Translations under genes and position numbers: made by a program | Part shown: positions 24,988 through 34,139 of the stretch, one piece after another | Layout: every line of letters starts with the position of its first letter | Position numbering within the stretch: position 1 is the first letter of the stretch | Origin: M3007 sp043764095 | GTDB lineage: Bacteria > Bacteroidota > Bacteroidia > Chitinophagales > Saprospiraceae | Direction: 5' to 3' | Assembly (NCBI GenBank): GCA_043764095.1 | Contig: JAYUKX010000135.1 | Coordinates: 1-64,000 of the forward strand | DNA length: 64,000 nucleotides | Notes under the pieces: model-generated | Told to the model about the DNA's origin: nothing | Seen by the model: the letters and a program-made list of their open reading frames with translations, nothing else | The model's database searches: none

Positions 24988-25256
24988 AAAAAATATATTT
25001 GTCAAGTTTTTAAACTAAAGTCAATATTGGATAGCGCCATTGGAGGATCTGCTACCAGCCAACATTTGGAGAGTGCCGCCGCCGATATTAATGTAGAAGG
25101 ACTTACTACACAAGAACTTTTTGATCTTATTCGCCATAGTGATCTTCCTTTTGACCAATTGATTCAAGAATTTTACGAGTGGGTGGCATGTTTCCTTTAC
25201 TACCAGACGGCGAAGAGGTAGTGTGTTATGCGCTATTCGGGACAAAAGAGGTCGCG
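24988..25256 (+). pseudogene. Frame-disrupted gene remnant beside the eCIS ATPase
   Basis: The frame is open from 24988 and reads protein-like text (AAADINVEGLTTQELFDLI, then PFDQLIQEFYEW) until a TAG at about 25219. Directly after EFYEW another frame continues plausibly as MFPLLPDGEEVVCYALFGTKEVA to TGA at about 25256. One base gained or lost in the GGGTGGCATG run near 25180-25190 would join them. No ATG starts the frame (TTG 25027 is the best candidate). I do not recognise the family. The rest of 24870-25302 is AT-rich with no gene. Confidence 0.4.
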
Positions 25257-25302
25257 TGAAGTATGTGAAAAAGAAATCTAGATAGACCAATATCAGGCCA
25301 TC

Positions 25303-26625
25303 CTACACCATTTTTCCTTCTTTCACAAATTCCCTCAGAATACCAGCCTCCAGCAGTTTAAGATCCAGTATATGGGTACCTGTGGCCAGCATTTCGATGG
25401 TACAATATTGTACTACATTGAGGATACCTGCGCCCGAAAGTTCGTACCGCGCTGCGATATTGGGGAGTTGAATGTCATCGGCCAGTTGGATTTGTGGCGG
25501 GAATGCGCTTTGCCAGATGAGCAGTCGCTCTTCGGCGCGGGGCATAGGAAAATGGATCATGGTTTGGAAGCGCCGGATAAACGCATCGTCGATATTGGTG
25601 CGTTGGTTGGTGGCCAATATGACCAGTCCGTTGTAGCCTTCCACGCGTTGGAGGAGGTAAGCGATTTCCTGGTTGGCATATTTGTCGTGTGCATCGCGGA
25701 TACCGGTTCGTTTGCCAAAAAGGGCATCGGCTTCGTCGAAGAAAAGGATCCAGTTTTTGTGCTCTGCTTTATCGAATAGTTTGGAGAGGTTTTTCTCTGT
25801 TTCGCCGATATATTTGGATACTACCCGCGAAAGATCGATGCGAAATACGTCTTTTTGCGTTTGTTTGCCGAGTAGGGTAGCGGTGAGTGTTTTTCCGGTA
25901 CCGGGTGGGCCGTAAAACAGGGCGCGAAACCCCGGTTTGATCTTGCGTTTCATGCCCCATTCTTGTAGCATGGTGTCGTTGTGGGTGATCCAATGTTCTA
26001 TTTCGTGGATTTGCCGCAGGGTATTGGGGTGTAGGACAAGATCAGTCCAGTCCATTTCTGTTTCGATGTATTCGGCTGGGAAATCGGTGCTGAACCTAGG
26101 TCGTGTTACCTTACCAGTGGTGAGTGTTTCAACGAGTTCGGGTTCGAGTACAAGTCTGCCGCTCATGGCGGGTTCACCTTCGCGCACGGGTTCGAGCCAG
26201 AGGATATGTTTTTGGGCAAACCAGTGGTCGCCGGTAAGGATTTGCTGTATTTCGAGGCGTTTTTCGAGGTCGTCGCCAGCGAGGATAAATTGAGCGGTTT
26301 CGCCTGTGGGCAGGATACCGCGGTGGTTGGAGGCTTTTACGCCGCCGAATTCGGGAAAATCGCCGCCGTTGGGGAAGAATTGGGCGATGATTTCTTGGAA
26401 AAAATTGGGTTGAGTATGTGGGGCAAATGCAAGAATAAATATAATGTATTCATCAAGCGACAAAGCGTGCTCTTCCAAAAAAAGAGCAAAAGGCGATTCA
26501 TCACGAAAAAAATCTGGCGCATTAATTTCTGCAACTTCAATCTGTTCGAGATAGAGCTGCATTCTATTGATAATTATTACTCTAAGTTGAGCAAGGGCAT
26601 TCAGGATATTTGGGGTATTAATCAT
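25303..26625 (-). CDS. eCIS AAA+ ATPase (Afp15-like)
   Basis: A 440-residue ATPase with Walker A GPPGTGKT (239-246), Walker B FFDEAD (about 295-300), a sensor-1 region VILATNQRTNIDDA and the arginine-finger segment FIRRFQ. The N-terminal 180 residues are an eCIS-specific extension. Afp15-type ATPases are conserved in eCIS loci and are needed for particle assembly or effector loading. It is the last gene of the cluster and starts 4 bp after the SUKH gene stop. Confidence 0.93.
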   Translation of the reverse strand: MINTPNILNALAQLRVIIINRMQLYLEQIEVAEINAPDFFRDESPFALFLEEHALSLDEYIIFILAFAPHTQPNFFQEIIAQFFPNGGDFPEFGGVKASNHRGILPTGETAQFILAGDDLEKRLEIQQILTGDHWFAQKHILWLEPVREGEPAMSGRLVLEPELVETLTTGKVTRPRFSTDFPAEYIETEMDWTDLVLHPNTLRQIHEIEHWITHNDTMLQEWGMKRKIKPGFRALFYGPPGTGKTLTATLLGKQTQKDVFRIDLSRVVSKYIGETEKNLSKLFDKAEHKNWILFFDEADALFGKRTGIRDAHDKYANQEIAYLLQRVEGYNGLVILATNQRTNIDDAFIRRFQTMIHFPMPRAEERLLIWQSAFPPQIQLADDIQLPNIAARYELSGAGILNVVQYCTIEMLATGTHILDLKLLEAGILREFVKEGKMV

Positions 26626-26629
26626 AGCG

Positions 26630-27943
26630 TCATTCTTTTATGTTATCGAATGTCAATTCTGGTAAAACCGATTTTATATAATCAATTAGTAAAAAATCTC
26701 CAATTTTAACCGATTTACCTTTAATAAATAGTAAATACCAGTAATGAGTTCCCATAAAATTAAACAAGTAATTAAAATATTCGGCAATCGAAAATGGTAG
26801 TTGATATTCGTTATCCCGAGCCACAACATAGTATAAAATTGGTTCTTTTTCGGATAAAAAGTCAATGAATAATAGATTACTTGTACCCGATGGAATATCA
26901 AATGGGCGCACTTTTTTCATGAGTCCTACATTATCGGCTTCGTCATCGAACCAGAAAGTGTCGAAATAATCCAGTTCTCGGTGCCAATCTTTATTCAATT
27001 GGCCATCTTTTTCAATTGGGCCACCAATGATATTTTCTAACGGCAAAATACCGATACTTCCGCCATGTTTACCTTTTGTCCAGTCTAATTTAAGCCCATT
27101 TAGTTGATAAAAGAAATTTGCAATTTCAATAGGCAGTTTTTGATTGAGCGTGTATTGTGCTTTTGCAAGAACACCAATTGGTGCACCCAAAGGAATATCT
27201 AACGCTAATTCTTTTATTTTTGCTTGTTTTTTGAAGGTACTGATTTTGGATTCGATGGTAGTTCTATATTGAATTGAATTTGGGGCAGGTGGCAAATTTA
27301 GTACGTTTTTACTGAATGGTGAAGTATCAATATCTTTAATTAATAACGATAAATACTTTGCGCAATCATCTTCAAGATCAAGCGGTGATACTTCATAATC
27401 TGGGCAAAAATACCTTTGCCAAAGGTATATTCCGCAGTATTCAATTACTTTTTGTATATAATCTGTAAAATTAAGATTAATTTTATATAATCTATTGTCT
27501 GATAAATAAAGGTATAATTGAGGTGCTTCTGGCGTACTAGTCAAATCACAGAGCACAAAATTAGAATACCCAATATTCTCAAGGATAAAGTATTTTTCAA
27601 GTAAATCTTGCTGGGTTTGGCTGATTCCTTTTTTCCAAAATCCAGCACTATCGCCCTCTTGCAAATCCACTTCTTTTGATAAAAAATAGCTGCTGCTATT
27701 CAGTATTGAATAACCAGTTACGGTTTTGTTCTCTATGTTAGCCGACCAAATTAATTGAAACCCATCACATTTTTGGTAGAAATCGATTATTACAGTTGGT
27801 AGCTTTATTCCTGTTTTTTTTTCAAATAAATTTGGTTTAAACGCTTTTTCAGGAGAAAAGAGCATAATAAAAGAGTCGAAAATATACTTGTTTTTTTCAA
27901 GCATATTACGCTTGTTTTCGAATGTTCTAACTAAGTCCTCCAT
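26630..27943 (-). CDS. Double SUKH (SMI1/KNR4) protein, probable immunity protein of the eCIS effector
   Basis: A 437-residue protein with two SMI1/KNR4 (SUKH) domains. The first (about 20-180) has FEKKTGIKLPTVIIDFYQKCDGF; the second (about 245-425) has LNQKLPIEIANFFYQLNGL, then FWFDDEADNVG, and a C-terminal FLSEKEPILYYVVARDNEYQ and AEYFNYLFNFMG. SUKH proteins are a dominant immunity family that neutralises nuclease toxins in polymorphic toxin systems (Zhang, Iyer and Aravind). It starts 5 bp after the stop of the 1601-residue cargo protein and 4 bp before the ATPase gene, so it is embedded in the eCIS operon. The first domain is divergent. Confidence 0.85.
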   Translation of the reverse strand: MEDLVRTFENKRNMLEKNKYIFDSFIMLFSPEKAFKPNLFEKKTGIKLPTVIIDFYQKCDGFQLIWSANIENKTVTGYSILNSSSYFLSKEVDLQEGDSAGFWKKGISQTQQDLLEKYFILENIGYSNFVLCDLTSTPEAPQLYLYLSDNRLYKINLNFTDYIQKVIEYCGIYLWQRYFCPDYEVSPLDLEDDCAKYLSLLIKDIDTSPFSKNVLNLPPAPNSIQYRTTIESKISTFKKQAKIKELALDIPLGAPIGVLAKAQYTLNQKLPIEIANFFYQLNGLKLDWTKGKHGGSIGILPLENIIGGPIEKDGQLNKDWHRELDYFDTFWFDDEADNVGLMKKVRPFDIPSGTSNLLFIDFLSEKEPILYYVVARDNEYQLPFSIAEYFNYLFNFMGTHYWYLLFIKGKSVKIGDFLLIDYIKSVLPELTFDNIKE

Positions 27944-27948
27944 GGATG

Positions 27949-30900
27949 CTAAATTTTAATATTTTTATTTATTTTTAATTTATCAACAATGCCCTTTACC
28001 TCGGCAGGCTTTATCTTTGTTGTTTTTTTTGTCCCAAATTTTCCTAATCTTTCTCCAAAATCTGGATAACCAGAAAATTGCCTTTGCGTTCTTTCTCTTT
28101 TAATAAAGGCAATCAAAGATTCAGAATAGCCCGGGTCGCTAAAAACATCAAAACCAGATTGCCTCATTTCAGTACCCGTACTTGAATTTAAACTGATTTT
28201 AGAACCCGTAAATGGAGGTTCCGGAATAGTAATATCAGTATTGATTTGGGCTGGTGATTTAGTATCCCAGTTTTTATCTTTTGGAATATGTATTCCAGAA
28301 GAAAATGAAATTTTATCTGGGTACATATTTAATTTTACTTTTTTGTTATTACTGTCAATCGTTTCACCATTTTGGTATGTTACTTTTGCATTAATCCAAA
28401 TCACATTTTCCTCTGTCGTTACTAATGCTTTATTGGTTTCATCAAATCGTTTCATTTTTGCGCCGAGATTAGCACTTAATGGTCCGGGAACAAGATTTTT
28501 AGGTTCCCCGACACCGCCCAAATTTTCATTGATTAAGTGCATCTGTACCCAACTATTTGCTGTTAAAGTCAAGTTATTATCTACAATTTCCTTCCATCCA
28601 GTAGTCCCTGAGTTGGCACTTTTGGGTGGAGGAGATCCTTTTGTAATATTTTTTAGATGTAATTTCTCTGCTGATACATTTGTTGGTTTTTTGTTAGACC
28701 ATTTGTAATCAGGCTTCTTAGGTTTAGCGGGGCTTTTTGCCAGTTTAGTTAAAGCAACGCTAATTGAAGTCAAGGATTGTTTTAAGTCCTCTAATTTTTG
28801 CGTTTCATTTTTCTTTCCTTTAATTACTACTTTTACTTTATCATCTTGAATCCCCCTTGCGGTCGCAATATACCCCATCATTTTGGCATTAGAACTGATC
28901 GAAGGATCTTTTTCTAAATTATCCAAATAAACCTCCAGTTTTGTTTTTTTACTGGCAATCATAAGGTCTGCTTTATTGGCTTCGCCTTCAAAAAACAGGG
29001 TGTGCTTTTCACCATCAGCATTGGTGAATTGTTTTTTCTCTTTCCACCAAGCTACTATTTTATTTTTTACTTCTATTACTTTTTCCTTACCCTTTGCCAC
29101 ACCCCCCTTCACCTTCTTAACAATCCCCATCACCAATTTTCCAATAGCGTCCAATCCTTTATCCACGATTTTGTCGATCGGCGCACGCACCTTATCAATA
29201 GCGCCACGAATGGCCTTACCGATACCGCTCAAGCCCAACATACGCGCAATAAAGTTCAGGATAATAGGGATAGTCATGCCCAATGCTTTTTCTACGGCGG
29301 CCATTGCGCCACCCAAACGCCCCAAAGCAATATCGGCAATAGAACCAAAAATGGTTTTGACAAATTCCACGATACGCGACCAGTTTTCTACAAAAAACAT
29401 CACTGCATTATAGATGCCGATGATTAATTGAACAATAGCACCCACGGGATTGAGCATCGAAACGAGTTTGATGACACCTTGCTTAATCATCTCGAAAGAA
29501 ATCCAATTTCGGATGGATTCCATGACCTTTTCTTTGAGCATTTCAGCCTGTTCCACTAGCATATCCCAAAGTGCCATTGGGCCTTCGTCCACCACTCTTT
29601 TTACAAAACCAGCCACTTTCATCGCTGCGTCCACGGCGGGCTGGCCTACTTTGTCGGCCAGTTTTTTTAGGATCGCTTCTTTGGTGAGGTTGAGGATTTG
29701 GAGGAGTAGGAAAAAGATGCCTTTCACGTCCCAAGTAGTGGGCAATTGCAAACCAGCATCGCTCATGGCACCGGTGAGCCAGCCTACTACGCCCTTGATC
29801 AGGTGTTGTTGGATATTGTTTTTAAAACTTTCTACACCACCTTTTACGGCTTTGGCCAAGTTGCCAAAAAACTGTCCGGGCGATGTAACAATTGCCTTAA
29901 TGACGGCTTTGCCTTTGTTGATAATCTCCATGAGTTTATCGGGGGCATAACCGGCCTTTTCGAGTGCCCATTTGAAGAATTTGACCAATGCATCCAAGAT
30001 CAGATTGCCCAGTTTGCTGATAAGCCCGGACATTTCCTCCTTCATTTTCTCTATTTTCTCGTCAATTTTCTTGATCGCCTCTTCCCTTTTGCTGCATAGT
30101 TTTTCGCGGAGTTTATTTTTCTGCTCGTCGATGAACTTATCCATCTCGGCCAGTTTGGTTTGCATTTCTTTCAATGCCAGTTGGCCCGTTTGTTTAAGTT
30201 CGGGGCCCAGCGTTTTTACATAATTTTGAATTTCTTTTTGCGCATTGGCCAGTTCCAGTTTGCAGTCTTTGATGACCTGTTGGTTGGCTTGGTCAATGGA
30301 AACGATCATGGCATCGATGCGTTTGATATAGTTTTCGCGGCCATCGGAGAGTGCTTTTTTTACTTCTGGGAAATGGTCGATACCTACAAATTTGTCCTTT
30401 AACCATTTTACGCCGCCAAACATGCCGGAATACCGCTCTCTTTTCCAAGCGTTAATATCGCGTTTTACGTCTTTTTCAAACTGCACAGAGGCGGCTTGCT
30501 GTCCCGTATCAAAAGCGATCAGGTTTTGTTGCTCGAGGTTGGTGAGTTTGGTAGTAACACTTTTTTTGGCGCGTTCGTAGATGCCATTAATATTAGCGGT
30601 GACAGCTTCGCGCTTTTTTTCTAGTTCCGATTTTGTTTTTTGTTGTTTATCTTTAGTGGTATTTAGGCCAGTGTTGCGTTTTTGGCGCATTTGGGTTTTG
30701 CCTTTATTTTCCTCGGCGAGTAATCCTTTTTCTACATCTTGGGTTTCTTTTTTGGCGGTTTGTTGTATTTTTAAAGGCTCTTCTTTTACTTTTTTCTGGA
30801 TGCCTTTACGTTCTTTATTGGCCTCTCCCAAGTCTCCGCTGTCCACCATGTTTAGGTTTTCTTCACTAATGCCTTCTTTGCCCACGAGATCATCCGATTC

Positions 30901-32754
30901 TTTGGCAAAAGCGGTGAGATCTGAATGTTCGTCTTTTAGGTTTGGGACGGCACCTTTGCCTACGTTGAGGGTAGGGGTCAATGGAGCGGCTTCTTGAGGA
31001 GGTAGTTCGGTGGGTGTTTCTGAGGGTTTGGCGACGGGTGGTTGCTCTATATCGTTGTACTGATCCTGCACCTGGCCTACTTCGTCAGTTACTGCACCCA
31101 ATATTTCATTGCCGACTACCTGTGCTTTGCCTTGCGATTCAAAAGCATTAATTTCTTCGATATTGGTGGGTATTGCATTGCCCAAGGAGGCGGTCATGGT
31201 TTGGCGGGCTGCCTCTTTGTCGGGTTTTGGAGGCGGTGCTGCATCCAGGCCCTGTACCTGCTCGGTATTGCTTTGTGATTGTCCTTCTAATGTTGGTGGC
31301 ACTACGGCGGCATCGGTTTGCGCTTGTTTTTGGGCTGCATCATCGTGGGTTTGTTCGTTTTCGGCCAATACACCTGCTTTTTGGTCGGCTTTGGCGCAAG
31401 CGAATGCGCTGGCATCGCTGAGGTCTTTACCTACTTTACCCAGTGTTTTGTTGAATGCCGCTTCGGCAGATGCTAAAGCGGATGAAGTCTTCCCTTTTTT
31501 CCCTTTTCCTGAGCCTGCTTTTTTACCTGATTTTTTACCAGCGGATCCCTTCTTTTTGCTGTGTTTTGACTGCGCTTTTTGGGCATTTGCTTCTTTTTTT
31601 TGATCGGCTTCTTTTCTTTTTTTCTTTGCTGGGCCGGGATCAATGGCCTGTACCGCAGCATTATCTGCGGCGGCTAGTTCTTTTTCTAGTTCGGCATTGT
31701 CCTCTGCTCTTTGAAGGGTTTGAGGGGGTAGGGTAGTGGCTCCGTTTTGTTGGACAGTATGGGTTAATTCATGCGCCAGCAATATCCGTCCCTCGCGGGT
31801 AAGCGGATTGTAGCGACCTTCATTAAAATAAATATCATGTCCGTGCGTAAATGCTTTTGCCTGAAGGCTTTTGTTCATTTTGACGGCTGCATCGCCAGTA
31901 TGAATGCGGACATTGCTCAGATCCACCCCAAAACCTGCTTCCATATCTTGCCGCACGGTATCGGACATTTCACTTCCTTGCCCTTTGGAGGCGGAGAGGT
32001 CTTGTTCAATTAGTTTTGCAGTAGGCGGTACATTTTGATTGATCTCTTTCTTTTGCACCATTTCCTTTTCGGCTTTCCCCTGCATCATATTACCTTGCTC
32101 TTCTTTCTTTTGCACCATTTCCTTTTCGGCTTTCCCTTGCATCATTTTTCCTAGATCTTCTTTCTTTTGCACCATTTCCTTTTCGGCTTTTCCCTGCATC
32201 ATCTTGCCTTGCTCTTCTTTCTTTTGCACCATTTCCTTTTCGGCTTTTCCCTGCATCATCTTGCTATGCTCCTCTTTCTTTTGCACCATTTCTTTTTCGG
32301 CTTTTCCCTGCATCATTTTGCCTTGGTCTTCTTTCTTTTGCACCATTTCCTTTTCGGCTTTTCCTTGTACAGTTGCCTCCAAAGCCTTGAGTTGTACTTT
32401 GCCCATTCCCCCACAGGTCATGCAGGGTGTGCTTTGTTTTGGGCTGGATTGCTCCTTTTTATCTTCAATGGGCTTGAGTTGGATATTCCCTTTTCCACTG
32501 CAAGTATTACATGGTGCGCCCTGTTTGGAGGCTGAACGATCTACCACCCGATCCGCCATACGATCCGCCTCCTGTTCAAATTTATCGCCCGGTTGGTTCA
32601 CCGTTAGTTTCATTTGTACCGATGGCGCACCGCTACTTTTTGTAGGTTCAAAAAACTGTCCACCGCCCGCTTTTTCAAAAAAAGGACGATCCGCTACTGC
32701 TGGAGTGGCAGTGGTGGAGGTACTTTTTGTGGATTTTTCTGAACTGGACTTCAT
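27949..32754 (-). CDS. DUF4157 eCIS cargo/effector protein with nuclease-like C-terminal domain
   Basis: A 1601-residue protein. Residues 1-130: QMKLTVNQPGDKFEQEAD motif (about 47-64) and two CxxCxGxG motifs (Cys82/85 and Cys111/114). Residues 131-237: six 19-residue repeats of GKAEKEMVQKK type. Residues about 262-340: DUF4157 with the zinc-protease-like AHELTH motif (His328, Glu329, His332), typical of eCIS cargo. Residues about 430-1250: long helical, Lys-rich and amphipathic region. Residues about 1390-1500: WVQMHLINENLGG (1402-1414), NLVPG (1420-1424) and a later Asn, resembling the His/Asn pattern of His-Me-finger DNA/RNA nucleases. The nuclease assignment is inference, supported by the adjacent SUKH gene. 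It lies 20 bp after the tape-measure gene. Confidence 0.85.
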   Translation of the reverse strand: MKSSSEKSTKSTSTTATPAVADRPFFEKAGGGQFFEPTKSSGAPSVQMKLTVNQPGDKFEQEADRMADRVVDRSASKQGAPCNTCSGKGNIQLKPIEDKKEQSSPKQSTPCMTCGGMGKVQLKALEATVQGKAEKEMVQKKEDQGKMMQGKAEKEMVQKKEEHSKMMQGKAEKEMVQKKEEQGKMMQGKAEKEMVQKKEDLGKMMQGKAEKEMVQKKEEQGNMMQGKAEKEMVQKKEINQNVPPTAKLIEQDLSASKGQGSEMSDTVRQDMEAGFGVDLSNVRIHTGDAAVKMNKSLQAKAFTHGHDIYFNEGRYNPLTREGRILLAHELTHTVQQNGATTLPPQTLQRAEDNAELEKELAAADNAAVQAIDPGPAKKKRKEADQKKEANAQKAQSKHSKKKGSAGKKSGKKAGSGKGKKGKTSSALASAEAAFNKTLGKVGKDLSDASAFACAKADQKAGVLAENEQTHDDAAQKQAQTDAAVVPPTLEGQSQSNTEQVQGLDAAPPPKPDKEAARQTMTASLGNAIPTNIEEINAFESQGKAQVVGNEILGAVTDEVGQVQDQYNDIEQPPVAKPSETPTELPPQEAAPLTPTLNVGKGAVPNLKDEHSDLTAFAKESDDLVGKEGISEENLNMVDSGDLGEANKERKGIQKKVKEEPLKIQQTAKKETQDVEKGLLAEENKGKTQMRQKRNTGLNTTKDKQQKTKSELEKKREAVTANINGIYERAKKSVTTKLTNLEQQNLIAFDTGQQAASVQFEKDVKRDINAWKRERYSGMFGGVKWLKDKFVGIDHFPEVKKALSDGRENYIKRIDAMIVSIDQANQQVIKDCKLELANAQKEIQNYVKTLGPELKQTGQLALKEMQTKLAEMDKFIDEQKNKLREKLCSKREEAIKKIDEKIEKMKEEMSGLISKLGNLILDALVKFFKWALEKAGYAPDKLMEIINKGKAVIKAIVTSPGQFFGNLAKAVKGGVESFKNNIQQHLIKGVVGWLTGAMSDAGLQLPTTWDVKGIFFLLLQILNLTKEAILKKLADKVGQPAVDAAMKVAGFVKRVVDEGPMALWDMLVEQAEMLKEKVMESIRNWISFEMIKQGVIKLVSMLNPVGAIVQLIIGIYNAVMFFVENWSRIVEFVKTIFGSIADIALGRLGGAMAAVEKALGMTIPIILNFIARMLGLSGIGKAIRGAIDKVRAPIDKIVDKGLDAIGKLVMGIVKKVKGGVAKGKEKVIEVKNKIVAWWKEKKQFTNADGEKHTLFFEGEANKADLMIASKKTKLEVYLDNLEKDPSISSNAKMMGYIATARGIQDDKVKVVIKGKKNETQKLEDLKQSLTSISVALTKLAKSPAKPKKPDYKWSNKKPTNVSAEKLHLKNITKGSPPPKSANSGTTGWKEIVDNNLTLTANSWVQMHLINENLGGVGEPKNLVPGPLSANLGAKMKRFDETNKALVTTEENVIWINAKVTYQNGETIDSNNKKVKLNMYPDKISFSSGIHIPKDKNWDTKSPAQINTDITIPEPPFTGSKISLNSSTGTEMRQSGFDVFSDPGYSESLIAFIKRERTQRQFSGYPDFGERLGKFGTKKTTKIKPAEVKGIVDKLKINKNIKI
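32044..32364 (-). repeat. 57-bp tandem repeats in the eCIS cargo gene
   Basis: Six in-frame units encode 19 residues each (GKAEKEMVQKKE, then a variable EQ/HS/LG position, then KMMQ), corresponding to residues 131-237. The nucleotide copies are highly similar, implying recent expansion or recombination. The repeats separate the Cys-rich N-terminus from the DUF4157 domain. Confidence 0.9.
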
Positions 32755-32774
32755 GTGTTAATGAATAAAAAACG

Positions 32775-34139
32775 TTAACCTTCCCAATTTACCATTAGCA
32801 TGTTCGGCATCCAAGCGGATTGAATCATGGAAATACCCCAGGGTAATTGGGCGAGCAAAATATTTACAGAATGGGTTTCTACTTGAAGCGTCCATGCGCC
32901 GTCGGGCGTGGAGGTTAGTTTGCCGGGTCGGAGCAAAAAAGTACCACGCAACCCATCTGGAGCGGTGTTTTGTAGCACCGACCAGTGGCTGATTGCCGCA
33001 AGGAGCAGTGCGTCTGCTTCTTCTATATCTTCGGTACGCAAACAAGGCTGCAAGTCAATGGGCATTTCAACTGGAATTCCGCATAATATTTTGGGCAGTA
33101 CAAGCATTTCTTCGGGTGTGGTTTTGTGACCTGTTGCCAAGTAATGCAAGAGTTGTACTGCGCGTTCTGGGTCTATCATTTGGCCGTTGTTGGCAATACC
33201 CGTCCCTTCAAATAACATGGGTAAAAAAGGGTGCAGCAATACCAATCCGGCATTATTAATATAAATGGCTAGCGAATCATCTTTGTACGTCACGTTTTGA
33301 ATGGTAGCATCCATTGGCAATACAGCCAATGGAGCCCATTCAACAGGCAGTTTTATCATATTTGTCGCCAATACTTTTGAAAAAGCAACGGCTTTCGCGT
33401 TTTTATCTGAATGTAGTAATTGTATGGCCTTGGCAAATACTTCATTGCGTTGTACGGTCACTGTACCATAAGCCCACAATTCCAGCACGCCTTCTACTAT
33501 TTTTTGTCTAAATATCTGGTGTGCTTCTGCTTGAAATAAGTGCATCACGTACTTTATTTCCATTACAGTTGCATCTGAACATGTACCCAAAATTTGTTCA
33601 AAAATAGTCGTCCTCTCCTGCAATGCCAGTCGCGCCCGAGCAGGCGGACACAACCTAAGCATTTCGCGTAATCGTTTTAACTCCGTTGTTTTAAGTGCAT
33701 TTGGAATGGTCAGTGATAACGTGTTCCAAGGTATTCTGCCGTGTTTCAAAAAATATATAAAAACCTCGAAATCAGCAAGATATTGATCCAATATGCGAAT
33801 ATCACTTTGAGCGGCCTCATTATTAACAATGGTATGTGTATGTTGGTGGTCGGCTAATTTTTGTTGAATAGCCGTCTCCAAATTTTCCAAAAAAGCAGGT
33901 TTTAACGCCGTGCTTACATCATCCCATTCTATTTCCCCTAGGTCAATATCCAATTTGTTCATATACAAATGCTGGCCTGCTGGTGCTAAACGATCCAAAA
34001 TCGCCTCCATTGCTGGTATCAACTGGTGCGTACACACACCCGTCATCTGTTGCTGGAGTGCCATGCCTTCCTGCTCGTTACCTTCAAAACTAATATCGAG
34101 GTATTGTTGACGGATAATATGTGTGCCTAAGGTACTCAT
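32775..34139 (-). CDS. eCIS tape-measure-type protein (CIS_TMP family)
   Basis: A 454-residue protein with the family features: N-terminal IIRQQYLDISFEG, then LYMNKLDIDLGEIEWDD (about 66-82), a helical middle, and the conserved AGLVLLHPFLPMLFEGTG (about 297-314) with DPERAVQLLHYLATG. Families of this type are named contractile injection system tape measure protein and replace Afp14 in many eCIS clusters; a length-setting role is from family name, not shown here. Its start overlaps the upstream gene end by 4 bp (ATGA) and it precedes the cargo gene by 20 bp. Confidence 0.88.
   Translation of the reverse strand: MSTLGTHIIRQQYLDISFEGNEQEGMALQQQMTGVCTHQLIPAMEAILDRLAPAGQHLYMNKLDIDLGEIEWDDVSTALKPAFLENLETAIQQKLADHQHTHTIVNNEAAQSDIRILDQYLADFEVFIYFLKHGRIPWNTLSLTIPNALKTTELKRLREMLRLCPPARARLALQERTTIFEQILGTCSDATVMEIKYVMHLFQAEAHQIFRQKIVEGVLELWAYGTVTVQRNEVFAKAIQLLHSDKNAKAVAFSKVLATNMIKLPVEWAPLAVLPMDATIQNVTYKDDSLAIYINNAGLVLLHPFLPMLFEGTGIANNGQMIDPERAVQLLHYLATGHKTTPEEMLVLPKILCGIPVEMPIDLQPCLRTEDIEEADALLLAAISHWSVLQNTAPDGLRGTFLLRPGKLTSTPDGAWTLQVETHSVNILLAQLPWGISMIQSAWMPNMLMVNWEG

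Noticed and set aside
26206..26709. A 167-codon + strand frame opposite the ATPase and SUKH genes
   Set aside because: It overlaps two well-supported genes on the other strand and has no protein-family character.
32044..32364. Regular repeats that could suggest a CRISPR array
   Set aside because: Units are contiguous 57-bp coding repeats in frame with no unique spacers.
32039..32761. A 240-codon open frame on the + strand with Phe/Ser/Cys repeats
   Set aside because: It is the exact reverse of the 57-bp repeat region of the - strand cargo gene; the repeats merely keep the opposite strand open.
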